Part shown: positions 35,521 through 45,017 of the stretch, in pieces
Position numbering within the stretch: the first letter of the stretch is position 1
Layout: each line of letters opens with the position of its first letter
Notes under the pieces: model-generated
The model's database searches: none
Told to the model about the DNA's origin: nothing
The model's input: only the letters and a program-made list of their open reading frames with translations
Assembly (NCBI GenBank): GCA_035301265.1
Contig: DATGUP010000011.1
Location: 1-64,000 of the forward strand
Length of the DNA stretch: 64,000 nt
From: DATGUP01 sp035301265
GTDB lineage: Bacteria > Bacillota > Bacilli > Bacillales > Amphibacillaceae
Direction: 5' to 3'
Position numbers and translations under genes: made by a program

Positions 35521-36446
35521 GATCCCTCACCCTTTCTACTGTTCCATAAGTACGGAACGATGAAAACAGCAACTAATAAAAGCATGATGATCGCAATGGC
35601 CGCACCGTTGGCATAGTAATTGCCCCTAAATGTCGTCTCAAACATGTACACTCCTGGTACATCCGTTACAAAATTGGCCCCAGGACCTGTCATCGCATAG
35701 ATCAAATCGAATATTTTCAAGGAAATATGCGCCATAATGATAACGACGCTCAATGTAATTGGCATAAGCATCGGTAAAATCACTTTTCGATAAATTTGGA
35801 ATTCACTTGCCCCGTCAACCCGTGCTGCTTCTCTTAGCTCATCAGGAATACTGCGCAGACCGGCCAGATACATAGCCAAAGAAAAACCGGTCATCTGCCA
35901 AACTGCTGCGATCACAACCGCAATAATGGCAACGGGCAAGCCAAACTCGATACTGCCCCACTCAAACCCCGCTAAAATAGTCGTATCGGTATACCATTTC
36001 GGTTCAATACCGAAAAACTGTAGAAAATGGTTAAACCCAGTTGACGGGTTAAGCAACCATTGCCAAACGACCCCTGTTACAATAAACGAAAGAGCCATCG
36101 GGAATAAAAAGATATTGCGAAATAATGATTCGCCCCGCAATTTTTGATCGATTAACATAGCCAGTCCCATGCCCATTACCACAACCAGACCGATGAATAA
36201 AAGGGTGAAAAACAATGTATTGCGAAGATCAGCTTGGAAGCGGAAATCTTGAAATAAATAAATATAATTTTTAAGACCCGCAAAAGAGAAATCCGGCACA
36301 ACCGTATTATAATTGCTTAAAGAAACATAACCGGTCCAGCCGATAAACCCATAAACAAATACAGCGATTAACAATAATGATGGAAGCAAAAAGGCAACCG
36401 CTGTCCACTGATCTTTTGATATACGCTTTCTTTTTTTCCTTGCCAT
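35517..36446 (-). CDS. CUT1 sugar ABC transporter permease (MalF type)
   Basis: Permease of 309 aa: basic N-terminus MARKKRKRISKDQW, six helices, and EAA loop LREAARVDGASEFQIYRKVILP near 210. GGAGGAAG precedes ATG. It pairs with the following permease. A hairpin attenuator separates it from the binding-protein gene. Confidence 0.93.
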   Translation of the reverse strand: MARKKRKRISKDQWTAVAFLLPSLLLIAVFVYGFIGWTGYVSLSNYNTVVPDFSFAGLKNYIYLFQDFRFQADLRNTLFFTLLFIGLVVVMGMGLAMLIDQKLRGESLFRNIFLFPMALSFIVTGVVWQWLLNPSTGFNHFLQFFGIEPKWYTDTTILAGFEWGSIEFGLPVAIIAVVIAAVWQMTGFSLAMYLAGLRSIPDELREAARVDGASEFQIYRKVILPMLMPITLSVVIIMAHISLKIFDLIYAMTGPGANFVTDVPGVYMFETTFRGNYYANGAAIAIIMLLLVAVFIVPYLWNSRKGEGS

Positions 36447-36525
36447 GTTTGCTTCCTCCTCTCATATAGTCATTTCTATTTATCCCAATTGTCATTTGAC
36501 CGCTAACATTTTGAATAATTGTCTT

Positions 36526-36565
36526 GCAAAAGGAAAAGGCTACCCGATCGAGCAGGCAGCCTTTT
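36526..36565 (-). terminator. Attenuator hairpin between binding protein and permease genes
   Basis: AAAAGGCTACC and GGCAGCCTTTT (36534-36565) pair with one mismatch, and the minus-strand continuation is TTTTCCTTTT. It probably stops part of transcription after the binding-protein gene, giving more binding protein than permease. Confidence 0.7.
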
Positions 36566-36574
36566 CATCGGTTA

Positions 36575-37879
36575 CTACATTTCTGCTGCTGCATTTTCCA
36601 ACGCCTCGATGAAATTATCGATATCTCCTTGCGTGACAAAGATGTTTACAGCTTGGTTAGCCTTCGTCAGAAAGCCTTCAGATGCAGCAGATCCGTGTGC
36701 TAAGCTCGGTACAAGGCGCGATTCTTTAAAGGCTTCCATCGCATCTTGACCGTATTCATCATATTTGTCTGGATCAGCGTCGATACGCGCAGGAATACCG
36801 CCTTTTAACGGGTTGAACACATCTTGAGCTTCAACTGAGCCAAGAAACGTCAAGAATGCCTTCACATCGTCAGGATTATCCACGCCTTTGGGCAGACCAA
36901 AAGTGTCCGTAATGACTTGAAACATACCATCGGTTTCTGGGAACGGGAAATAACCGAAATCTTCATTTGTTTCCAAATCTAAATCATTGGAAAAATACCC
37001 TTTCGCCCAGTCCCCCATATTCAACATCGCTGCCTCGCCATCCGCGACTAGTTGGGCGGAATCTTGCCAGTTACGTGAGGCGTGATCCTCATTGACGTAT
37101 TCCAACATTTTTTCAAAAATTTCCACCGCCTCGACGACTCGCTCATCACTAAATTCGATCTCGCCTTTAAACAATTTCTGATAATCGTCTGGTCCTAATA
37201 CGCCAAGCAGCACGTTTTCAAAAATCTGTGTCGCCGGCCACGATTCTTTGTCACCTAATGCTAAAGGTGTGACACCTGCTTCTTCCAATTTCTCAGCAGC
37301 TTCAAAAAACTCATCGAATGTTTCCGGTATTTCGATATCGTGTTCCTCAAACACTTTCATGTTGTAAAAAATTGGGTTGCCGCGATGCACATTAACCGGC
37401 ACGGAATAAATATTGCCATCGTCGCTGACGAGCTCGATTAATTCTTCCGGAAATTTATCCATCCAATCGTTCTCTTCGTATAAATCATTTAATGGTTCCA
37501 TTTTATCAGCTTCGACCCAACTTTTATTCAGCTCTTCCCCGCCATGCACTTGAAAGGTAGAAGGCGGATCATTCCCTTCCATTCTCGTGGCAAGAACAGC
37601 TTTAGCGTTTGTCCCGGCCCCGCCGGCTACCGCTGCATTTTCCACAGTAATATCCGGATGCTTCTCTTCAAATAAATCGATTAATGCAAGCAGACCTTCT
37701 TCTTCACCTGCACCGGTCCACCAGCTGAAAATCTCTACTTTTCCACTCTCCCCTTCGCTGGAACCATCATCGCCGCTATTGACTGCATCCTCTTCACCGT
37801 TTCCCGATGAATCGGAACTGCATGCGGCAATGATGAGGATAAGAAATAAAAGAGCGAATAAGCGAGATATTTTCCTCAT
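36575..37879 (-). CDS. Sugar-binding lipoprotein, GtsA/GlcS-like (hexose type)
   Basis: Binding protein of 434 aa with lipobox IIAAC near 20 and an acidic linker (NGEEDAVNSGDDGSSEGE). The segment VENAAVAGGAGTNAKAVLATR and DPPSTFQVHGGEEL resemble glucose/mannose/galactose-binding GtsA-type proteins. ATG after AAGGGGG. First gene of a binding protein-permease-permease operon. A cre site lies immediately upstream. Control by the adjacent two-component system is likely. Confidence 0.92.
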   Translation of the reverse strand: MRKISRLFALLFLILIIAACSSDSSGNGEEDAVNSGDDGSSEGESGKVEIFSWWTGAGEEEGLLALIDLFEEKHPDITVENAAVAGGAGTNAKAVLATRMEGNDPPSTFQVHGGEELNKSWVEADKMEPLNDLYEENDWMDKFPEELIELVSDDGNIYSVPVNVHRGNPIFYNMKVFEEHDIEIPETFDEFFEAAEKLEEAGVTPLALGDKESWPATQIFENVLLGVLGPDDYQKLFKGEIEFSDERVVEAVEIFEKMLEYVNEDHASRNWQDSAQLVADGEAAMLNMGDWAKGYFSNDLDLETNEDFGYFPFPETDGMFQVITDTFGLPKGVDNPDDVKAFLTFLGSVEAQDVFNPLKGGIPARIDADPDKYDEYGQDAMEAFKESRLVPSLAHGSAASEGFLTKANQAVNIFVTQGDIDNFIEALENAAAEM

Positions 37880-37896
37880 GTTTGCATCCCCCTTTG

Positions 37897-37910
37897 TGTT
37901 AGCGTTTGCA
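37897..37910 (-). promoter_or_regulatory. CcpA cre site before hexose-binding protein gene
   Basis: TGCAAACGCTAACA on the minus strand fits TGNAANCGNWNNCA at every defined position. It lies between a TATAAT-like -10 and the start codon, a roadblock position. Confidence 0.65.
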
Positions 37911-37977
37911 CCATCTATTATAAAAGAATTGCGGTGTATTTAGGGAAAATAAATTCTATATAATTTTATGGTTTTCT

Positions 37978-39408
37978 TCACTTTTTTAAGATACCTTTCT
38001 GAAACTGCCGTGGCGACTCTCCATAATACTTCTTAAAAACGCGGCTGAAATAATTAGGGTCCTTGTAGCCAATCATAGAACTAATCTCTTTTAGTGAATA
38101 ACGATTTTTCTGAATCAATTCCCTCGCTTTGTTTAACCGCAGTTTTGTCAGATAATCAATAAATGTCTCACCAAATTCCTTCTTAAATAAATGGGAAAAA
38201 TAATTCGGGCTTAAATCAACCGATCTGGCGGCATCTTCCAATGTGACATCTTGATCATAATGTTCCGACAAGTATGTTTTAATCTGGGACACATACCGCT
38301 TCGATTGATTGGCTTCATTGATTTTCATAGCACAAACATCAAGAAACCATTCCCAATCGCGACGGGAGGTAAGTGATGATAGCGAACGATTCGGCAGTAT
38401 GATATGGCGTGAGTCGAGCAAATGTTTCACCCGGATGTATAAATCTTCTTGGTCTTGCCTGCGAAATAAATGTTGCTTGTTCCGGAAAAGTACGACAGCC
38501 TGATGGCCATTTCCCTTTTCTAGATTGTGACAAATAGCAGCAATAACGTTATCGACTGACTCGGCTGGATGATGCTTTTGTAGAAAGCCATACGGCCGTT
38601 TACCAGCATTTTTTAATTGAAAGCACGCTGTATAAGCTTCTTGATATGAACTCGGCAGTTGTTTTAGCGACGCATAAGGATATCCTGCTCCGATATACAT
38701 TCGGCTACCGGTATCAAGATACAGCTGACGTGCTAAGGTGAGGATTGCATCGTTTTTGAATGCTGTCGTAGCCGCAACAAAAACGATCACCAGCTCTTCT
38801 CTTTTCATTAATGCTGATGGATGAACGACATGCTTTTTAATGGATGTCGCTATCCGTTTTACATCCTCATTGACCTCTGGCATGAATACGAAAAAGAAAC
38901 CGCATCGCATATCAGGAAACAGTTGCTTTTGTAACGCGTATGCCTCGCTAGCGATAGGATACTGCATAATAGCTTCGACAAACTTCTCTTTCTGCCAGAG
39001 TTCGGACTGGAGCCGTTCCTTTTCACGTTGTTTTTCGGCATCGATATCTTTTTTAGCGCGGAGCAATGCTTTGGCGACCTCTTCTTTTTTCCCCGGTTTC
39101 AGAATGTAGTCTTTAATACCGAAGCGCATCGCCTTTTTCGCATAAGCAAACGAATCGTAGGCAGAAATCATGATAAATTTAATCGACGGATCGTTCGCAT
39201 GAATGCGTTCAATCGCTTCTAAACCATCAATACCCGGCATTTTAATATCCATAAAAATGACATCCGGCTGGAGAATTTGCGCTTGTTCGATCGCATTCCG
39301 ACCGTTCGCCGCTTCCCCGACTACGACGATATCAGAAAAATTGTCTTCGATAAACTTGCGCATCGCTTTGCGCTCGATTAATTCATCCTCAGCGATCAAC
39401 ACTCGCAT
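37978..39408 (-). CDS. YesN-type AraC-family response regulator
   Basis: Two-component regulator of 476 aa. The receiver domain has E8/D9 and phospho-acceptor D54 (IFMDIKMPG). A long linker is followed by a C-terminal AraC domain with two helix-turn-helices (LEDAARSVDLSPNYFSHLFKK, LKEISSMIGYKDPNYFSRVFKK). ATG at 39406-39408 with GGGAGTG; the longer frame is dropped. It overlaps the kinase gene by 20 bases. The promoter of the hexose ABC operon, 99 bases downstream, is the obvious target. Confidence 0.93.
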   Translation of the reverse strand: MRVLIAEDELIERKAMRKFIEDNFSDIVVVGEAANGRNAIEQAQILQPDVIFMDIKMPGIDGLEAIERIHANDPSIKFIMISAYDSFAYAKKAMRFGIKDYILKPGKKEEVAKALLRAKKDIDAEKQREKERLQSELWQKEKFVEAIMQYPIASEAYALQKQLFPDMRCGFFFVFMPEVNEDVKRIATSIKKHVVHPSALMKREELVIVFVAATTAFKNDAILTLARQLYLDTGSRMYIGAGYPYASLKQLPSSYQEAYTACFQLKNAGKRPYGFLQKHHPAESVDNVIAAICHNLEKGNGHQAVVLFRNKQHLFRRQDQEDLYIRVKHLLDSRHIILPNRSLSSLTSRRDWEWFLDVCAMKINEANQSKRYVSQIKTYLSEHYDQDVTLEDAARSVDLSPNYFSHLFKKEFGETFIDYLTKLRLNKARELIQKNRYSLKEISSMIGYKDPNYFSRVFKKYYGESPRQFQKGILKK

Positions 39409-40840
39409 CCGAATCACTCCCATTATGCCTTTTTGGAAGATGCAAACGAACTGTTGTACCTTCTCCCTGTTTCGAGTCAATGTCAACGAGATTGTCCACT
39501 TGATAAAATAATTGCAACCGTCTAATCACGTTGGTTAGACCAATGCCCGTCGAATGCCCGACATGTTCCTCCTCTCGCCTAGCTAAAGATAAGATTTCCT
39601 CGATCGTCTCTTCGCGCATGCCGACTCCATCATCGCTTACTTCAACAATCACGTAGTTGGTCGTCGGGAAAATCCGAATGGAAATAACTCCTCCCTCCTC
39701 GCGGCCTTCAATTCCATGGATAAACGCATTCTCTACTAAAGGTTGCAAAGTTAATCGAGGAATTTTTATAGCTAAACACGATTCATCAATACTTAATGAC
39801 ACATGAATCCGTTCGGAAAAACGTATTTGCTGAATGTGGAAATAACCTTTTACGACTTCCACTTCATCACCGAGAGTAACGCTTTTGTCAATGTCACCTA
39901 AATTATGGCGAAGAAGTGCGGCAACCGATTCAATCAAAGATGACGTCGAATGGGCATCCTCCAAATAAGCCATTTTAGACATCGTATTTAATGTATTGAA
40001 TAAAAAATGCGGGTTGATCTGATTTTGTAAATGCTTAATCTCCATATCCTTTAACAGTTGATCCAATTCCGACTGATCTTTGATTTCTTCTACTAAATCA
40101 TGAATATTGGCTCGCATCTGATTAAACGTATCACCGAGCAGTTTCAATTCATCATTCGATTGAATATGTACTTTCTCTCCTTGCAAATTCCCTTGTGAAA
40201 CTTCTTGCGCTGCAGCTGATAATGCATGAATCGGCTGGGTGATCCCCTTGGAAAACCATAGCGCAAAAAATACAGCGAGCATGATTGTCGTTAAAAACAA
40301 GAAAATAATAAACAGTAAAAAGAAATCATTCCGCTTTTGCAAATCATGATAAAACGGCTGATAGGCCGTCAGTTCAACATCGAGTAATTCCAATGTCGCT
40401 TCTTGAATGTAGCGCGCGGCATTGCGCGTTTCCTCTAAATGGTATGTATATTGTTCAATATCATCCAACAATACAAAGCCGACGGTTAGCTCTGCCTCAA
40501 GAATAAACGATTCGAGAATGTTAAGATAATTCTTCAGTTCTATATTTTCTTTATCAGCCATCGCGTGGGCAAGCCTTTCTTTTACATGCATTAATTGTTC
40601 TCTATGTTCGGAAAATTGTGGTGTGCTACTCGGGTCAGCTTCACTGACAAAAGATTTGGTGAACATGTACAAATCATCTGACTGCTGTGAAATAGTGTTT
40701 AATAATAAAAACCGTTGAAAACTGTTATGATATGTATTCATCAGCTTGTTGGAACTGACAAAAATGGAAATGGCCGTCCCCTGAAACAAGACTACGAAGA
40801 CAAAAAAGTAGACGATTAGCTTTCCGCGAATCGTTTTCAT
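39389..40840 (-). CDS. YesM-type sensor histidine kinase
   Basis: Membrane kinase of 483 aa: one helix at about 7-30, an extracytoplasmic domain, and a second helix at about 170-195 (LLFIIFLFLTTIMLAVFF). A HAMP domain precedes the phospho-acceptor region with NQINPHFLFNTLNTM, then HATPase motifs PLVENAFIHGI and VSDDGVGM. The start codon overlaps the stop of the sensor-binding protein gene (ATGA). It probably hears the sugar through that protein. Confidence 0.94.
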   Translation of the reverse strand: MKTIRGKLIVYFFVFVVLFQGTAISIFVSSNKLMNTYHNSFQRFLLLNTISQQSDDLYMFTKSFVSEADPSSTPQFSEHREQLMHVKERLAHAMADKENIELKNYLNILESFILEAELTVGFVLLDDIEQYTYHLEETRNAARYIQEATLELLDVELTAYQPFYHDLQKRNDFFLLFIIFLFLTTIMLAVFFALWFSKGITQPIHALSAAAQEVSQGNLQGEKVHIQSNDELKLLGDTFNQMRANIHDLVEEIKDQSELDQLLKDMEIKHLQNQINPHFLFNTLNTMSKMAYLEDAHSTSSLIESVAALLRHNLGDIDKSVTLGDEVEVVKGYFHIQQIRFSERIHVSLSIDESCLAIKIPRLTLQPLVENAFIHGIEGREEGGVISIRIFPTTNYVIVEVSDDGVGMREETIEEILSLARREEEHVGHSTGIGLTNVIRRLQLFYQVDNLVDIDSKQGEGTTVRLHLPKRHNGSDSDASVDR

Positions 40841-41829
40841 TTTATTTCACCATTTTCCTGACACTGTTGTAATTGACCTTCGTGAATAATCGTCGTTTCC
40901 GTGTGAAATACATTTTCAAGCAAATCTCTTTTTTGCAAATCAATCATAACCCGAATCGCTTCATATCCCATACGTTCAGGATATTGGGCAATCGTAGCAT
41001 CAATTTTGCCTTCCCGTATCAATTCGCATGTCTCGGGCAATCGATCAAAAGCTGCCAAAAAGATGTTCTTATTCGGAGCGATATCCTCCAAGCCTTCCAC
41101 CATACCGACACCATCGAGTGCACTTGTTCCGACAAGCGCTGTGATTTCTGGGTGCTCTTTAAGCAACGTGTAAACTGCCCGAGCTGCACCGATTTCGGTA
41201 ATATTCGACTCTTCTGTTGCAACGATCTTGATTCGTGGATATGACGCAATAGCTTCTTTAAACCCTGCCAGCCTTTCCTGTTGATTGATCGCATCGAACC
41301 GCCCTGTGATAACTCCCACATATTGCTCACCGGCCGTATTTTGAACAACGGTCTCACCCAACAGCTGTCCAGCATAATAATTATCACTGCCGACATAGGC
41401 TTTGCGTTCACTGCTTTTAACATCGGCATCAACAGTCACAATCGGTATCCCGCGCTCTACACCTTTATGAACGAGATCAACAAAGCGCTCCCCCTCGATC
41501 CCTTGGGTGATGATCCCATCCACTTTGGCAGCAATTAAGCGATCTAACAATGTTAAGGCTTGATCGTTGTCCGCTTTTTGCGGCGCAAGATATTCTAGAA
41601 AAATATTATTCTCTTCAGCAGCCTTTTTAGCTCCCTTTTCTAGTAATCGCCAATAATCGTTATCAGCCTCTTCGGCAATGAGCGCAAAATGATACGTGTA
41701 GTTCGTTGCTTCTACCGTTTCCGTTTCGATATAAAATGTTTTGTATCCATAATAAAACATGCCCATTGCACAAATGAAAAATATAGAAGCGCTTACAATA
41801 TATAGAAAATACTTGGATCCCTTATACAT
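40837..41829 (-). CDS. Membrane-anchored RbsB-like sugar-binding sensor
   Basis: Type I periplasmic-binding-protein fold of 330 aa. An uncleaved N-terminal helix (residues about 8-28, YIVSASIFFICAMGMFYYG) replaces the usual lipobox. Next come HFALIAEEADNDYWRLLEKG, GIPIVTVDADVKSSERKAYV and GSDNYYAGQL. Translationally coupled to the YesM-like kinase gene. Such proteins bind sugar outside the cell and pass the signal to the kinase rather than feeding a transporter. Confidence 0.9.
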   Translation of the reverse strand: MYKGSKYFLYIVSASIFFICAMGMFYYGYKTFYIETETVEATNYTYHFALIAEEADNDYWRLLEKGAKKAAEENNIFLEYLAPQKADNDQALTLLDRLIAAKVDGIITQGIEGERFVDLVHKGVERGIPIVTVDADVKSSERKAYVGSDNYYAGQLLGETVVQNTAGEQYVGVITGRFDAINQQERLAGFKEAIASYPRIKIVATEESNITEIGAARAVYTLLKEHPEITALVGTSALDGVGMVEGLEDIAPNKNIFLAAFDRLPETCELIREGKIDATIAQYPERMGYEAIRVMIDLQKRDLLENVFHTETTIIHEGQLQQCQENGEIK

Positions 41830-41964
41830 CGATCCCCACCTACTTATGAGTTTGTCTTTATTTTATCATAGGTGGTAAGTTTATTTTAGAGGACACAAAT
41901 ATCTTAGATCGTGTTCCTGATATGATTAAAAGTTATAACCCCAACAAATATTGTAGATTAAGCT

Positions 41965-42002
41965 AAACAGCTTGTATCCAACTATTAGGACACAAGCTGT
42001 TT
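41965..42002 (-). terminator. Hairpin after secreted GDPD gene
   Basis: AAACAGCTTGT and ACAAGCTGTTT pair perfectly, extended by TCC/GGA across a seven-base loop. The U-tract is weak on both strands (TTTAGCTTAATC on the minus). It ends either the GDPD transcript or insulates the two-component operon. Confidence 0.6.
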
Positions 42003-42094
42003 ACTCATCTCCCTTATTATTCTTTTAAATTTTATTCTAAATTATTGTAGTTAGTATAATTTCATTATTTTAAAGTCTAGAAAGTTAAGAAAGT

Positions 42095-43204
42095 CTATAA
42101 TTTCCATTTTTGAATTAGTGCATTAGCGTGATCATATAAAATACTATAAACTTTATCGGAAATCTGTTTATTTTCTTTATTTTGCTCAAGTAATGATTTA
42201 AACCCATTCATATGTTTGATTACTTTATCGGTATTTTCTTCTTTTTCATAATGATGCACTGATGTAAGATGAAGTTTTAAATCATGTTTCGCCTTTTCTC
42301 CTATTAATTCTCCTTCTTTAATGAGCTTATCTATAAGCGATTTCATTTGCTTGGCATTTGGAATTAAAAACTCCGGATTATCTGTAATAATTCCATCAAC
42401 TCCCATATCTATAAGACGATCAACCCACTCCTCATCTTTAATGGTATACGGCCAGGTCGTTAAGTTATATTGATGAATACGATCTACTGTATTTTTATCC
42501 AACAGACTTTTGTTTGGATTAATATACTTCGCATAACTAGATATACTTTCTAACATTTCATTTGTAATTTCTCCATCTTCAGCTTCTCCATGGCCAACCA
42601 GAGCCCCCGTGGGCATCGAAGGAAGAATTTCATGAAATTTTTGTACAGATTCCCAGTTGAAAGATTGAACAATCCATTTATCATTATTAGATTCATCCAT
42701 ATTATGCTCTATTAATGCATCGGCTACTTTTTGTTCAATCCCTGGATAGAGTTCTGGATCCTTTAATTCAATTAAAATACCAATGTCTTCATCGCGATAT
42801 CTATCTAATACCTCCTCAAAGGATGGAACCTTTTCACCTGCGAAAGATGGATCAAACCAACTACCAGCATCCAATTGTTTAATTTCTTCGAATGTTAGAT
42901 CCTTGATTTTACCTGATCCGTCAGTTGTTCTATCTACTGTTGTATCATGCATAATAATAAGCTCACCATCTTTGGTCATTTGAACATCAAGTTCAAAATA
43001 ATCAGCATTTAACTCTACTGCCTTGTCAAAAGCAGCTATAGTATTTTCAGGAGCATGGGCTGATCCACCCCTGTGTCCAATAACTGTAGTTTCAATTAAA
43101 TTATTGCTATTTTTAGAAGCAGAAACGCTAGTTAACGGGAAAAAGATAGAAAAACTTACGACAAAAACTGAAAGAACTAAAAATCTACTTAAAAATTTCC
43201 TCAT
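42095..43204 (-). CDS. Secreted glycerophosphodiester phosphodiesterase with FIMAH-like tail
   Basis: Extracellular enzyme of 369 aa that hydrolyses glycerophosphodiesters to glycerol-3-phosphate and an alcohol. Signal peptide at 1-27 (FLVLSVFVVSFSIFFPL). GDPD domain has GHRGGSAHAPENT near 43, FELDVQMTKDGELIIMHD with metal-binding Glu/Asp and catalytic His. After about residue 285 comes a helical tail (MKSLIDKLIKEGELIGEKA, then VIKHMNGFKSLL) resembling the FIMAH domain. ATG at 43202-43204 with GGAGG; the 11-residue extension is rejected. Divergent from glpP. Confidence 0.92.
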   Translation of the reverse strand: MRKFLSRFLVLSVFVVSFSIFFPLTSVSASKNSNNLIETTVIGHRGGSAHAPENTIAAFDKAVELNADYFELDVQMTKDGELIIMHDTTVDRTTDGSGKIKDLTFEEIKQLDAGSWFDPSFAGEKVPSFEEVLDRYRDEDIGILIELKDPELYPGIEQKVADALIEHNMDESNNDKWIVQSFNWESVQKFHEILPSMPTGALVGHGEAEDGEITNEMLESISSYAKYINPNKSLLDKNTVDRIHQYNLTTWPYTIKDEEWVDRLIDMGVDGIITDNPEFLIPNAKQMKSLIDKLIKEGELIGEKAKHDLKLHLTSVHHYEKEENTDKVIKHMNGFKSLLEQNKENKQISDKVYSILYDHANALIQKWKL

Positions 43205-43255
43205 TTTTATTCCTCCACACTTTGAAATTTTTAACATGATACTGTATGCACTTTC

Positions 43256-43283
43256 TTGACAGATACTTGCTTGCTTGTATAAT
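43256..43283 (+). promoter_or_regulatory. glpP: Sigma-A promoter of glpP
   Basis: TTGACA (43256-43261), 16 bases, TATAAT (43278-43283): both hexamers are consensus. It lies 37 bases before the start codon. Confidence 0.85.
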
Positions 43284-43319
43284 TAATAGACAATAGAAAA
43301 ACAAGGGAGTCGAGCATTG

Positions 43320-43928
43320 ATGAACATTTTGAAATATGCTCTATCTAAGTATCCGATCATCGTATCATTGATCGATTCTGCGGATTTAGACAAAGCATTG
43401 CGGGCCGAGAGTGGCATTATTATTCTTATTCAAGCTGATATTAACACATTAGCTGATATTGCCAACAAAATTAAAGATACAGAGAAACTCATTTTTGTTC
43501 ATATGGATTTGATTAAAGGACTCAAAAGGGATCCTTCGGGCATCCAATTCCTCGCTGACCATATCGGGATTGACGGTATTGTCACGACCCATGGAAATTT
43601 GATCCAATCCGCTAAAAAATTTAATTTACTTACCATTCAGCGGGTGTTTATCCTCGATTCTGCATCAATCCGACAGGGCATAAAATCAATTCAGGATTCT
43701 CGTCCGGACGCAGTAGAAATATTACCTGGAATTGCAGTTCCGCATATTAAGGAAGAAGTTCAAATTAACATCAAACCTCTTGTCATTGCAGCAGGACTCA
43801 TCAACACAGAAGACGAAATTATTAATGTATTAAAAAATGGAGCACAAGGTGTCTCTAGCAGTTCAACGGATGTATGGAATGTGTCTTCGATTATCAATGA
43901 TAAGCTGATAAAAAACTCCACGCACTAA
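43320..43928 (+). CDS. glpP: GlpP glycerol-3-phosphate-responsive antiterminator
   Basis: RNA-binding regulator of 202 aa that, with glycerol-3-phosphate, lets RNA polymerase read through leader terminators of glycerol genes. Family motifs: HMDLIKGLKRDPSGIQFL near 61-78, GIDGIVTTHGNLIQSAKK, VEILPGIAVPHIKEE, and a TIM-barrel-like end AAGLINTEDEI and GAQGVSSSS. ATG at 43320 with AGGGAG; a TTG one codon earlier is possible. It is not next to glpF/K/D as usual but between a secreted GDPD and a transporter whose mRNA leader contains a terminator. Confidence 0.92.
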   Translation: MNILKYALSKYPIIVSLIDSADLDKALRAESGIIILIQADINTLADIANKIKDTEKLIFVHMDLIKGLKRDPSGIQFLADHIGIDGIVTTHGNLIQSAKKFNLLTIQRVFILDSASIRQGIKSIQDSRPDAVEILPGIAVPHIKEEVQINIKPLVIAAGLINTEDEIINVLKNGAQGVSSSSTDVWNVSSIINDKLIKNSTH

Positions 43929-44134
43929 AAAGTAATAGTAGATTTAAAGCATATTAAATCTTTTTCTACACCTTCAACTACGGTTTCCCTGAGATTTCGG
44001 TAATCCCATGTACTCAATGTTAAAAACTACCAATCTAAAGATAGCAAGCTTTGTTCATTTCTTATGAATTTCAATCAACTGATCTCATTTTATTCTTCTA
44101 TACTTATTGATAATAGGATAGAGGAGAGGAATAT

Positions 44135-44923
44135 TTATGATTTTAAAAATTCAATGATATCGTTTACACGATCCATTACATAAGTGGGTTTGTATTTTGA
44201 ATAGTTAAGCATTTCTTTATCAGACACTCCAGTCAATACTAGAATACTCTCTATTCCGTTTTCATTCGCCATTTTGATATCCGTTTCTAAACGATCTCCG
44301 ATTATATAACATTGAGAGTAGTCCATATGAAGAGTTTTTTTGATGACAAACTCTACAATATACCTAGATGGTTTGCCCATTATCCTATCTACCGGTTTCC
44401 CGGTAGCTCCCTCTAGAGCACCAATCATTGCTCCACAATCGGGGATCTCTTTCTTATCTTCAATCGGACAAGTTCTATCAACGTTTGTTGCTATAACTCT
44501 TGCACCATTTTTGGTTGCTTGGAAAGCTGCATTTAATTTATCATAGTTAAATTTCCGATCCCATGCTAAAACAACATATTTTGCTTCTAACGGGTTATCT
44601 GTTATGTTGACATTGTGTTCCTCCAATTCATCGATCAATGGCTGTTCTCCTATAGTTAAAACAGAATCTTCCGAATTTAAGTTTTCTTTTAAAAAATTTG
44701 CTGTAACTAAATTTGAATTTATCACCTCCTCTAACTGGGCATTAATGCCAAAATTATTTAGCTTATTAACAATGTCTTTTCTCGATGTAATTGATTTATT
44801 CGTTAGAAATACAACTTTATGACCTTTACTTTTTAAAAAATTAATAGTCTCACTGGCACCATCAATAATTTTATCTCCCAAGTAAATAGTGCCATCCAAA
44901 TCAAAAATATATCCTTTTATCAA
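44135..44923 (-). CDS. HAD-IIA family phosphatase (NagD/AraL-like)
   Basis: Cytoplasmic phosphatase of 262 aa: nucleophile motif FDLDGTIYLGD near 7, FLTNKSITSRKDIV, a type IIA cap, and GDRLETDIKMANENG near 205. Relatives dephosphorylate small phosphates, including sugar phosphates, p-nitrophenyl phosphate and glycerol phosphate. The start is TTG behind GAGGTGG. It follows the permease gene by about 95 bases in the same orientation, so it likely belongs to the transporter operon; glycerol phosphate is an attractive but unproven substrate. Confidence 0.9.
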   Translation of the reverse strand: MIKGYIFDLDGTIYLGDKIIDGASETINFLKSKGHKVVFLTNKSITSRKDIVNKLNNFGINAQLEEVINSNLVTANFLKENLNSEDSVLTIGEQPLIDELEEHNVNITDNPLEAKYVVLAWDRKFNYDKLNAAFQATKNGARVIATNVDRTCPIEDKKEIPDCGAMIGALEGATGKPVDRIMGKPSRYIVEFVIKKTLHMDYSQCYIIGDRLETDIKMANENGIESILVLTGVSDKEMLNYSKYKPTYVMDRVNDIIEFLKS

Positions 44924-45017
44924 AGTACCACCTCTATTGGTATCTTGAAGCCACCTGTTTAACCCATATTATAAAAAATAAGAATATATTAATTGCTATA
45001 TGTATAGCATATTATCT

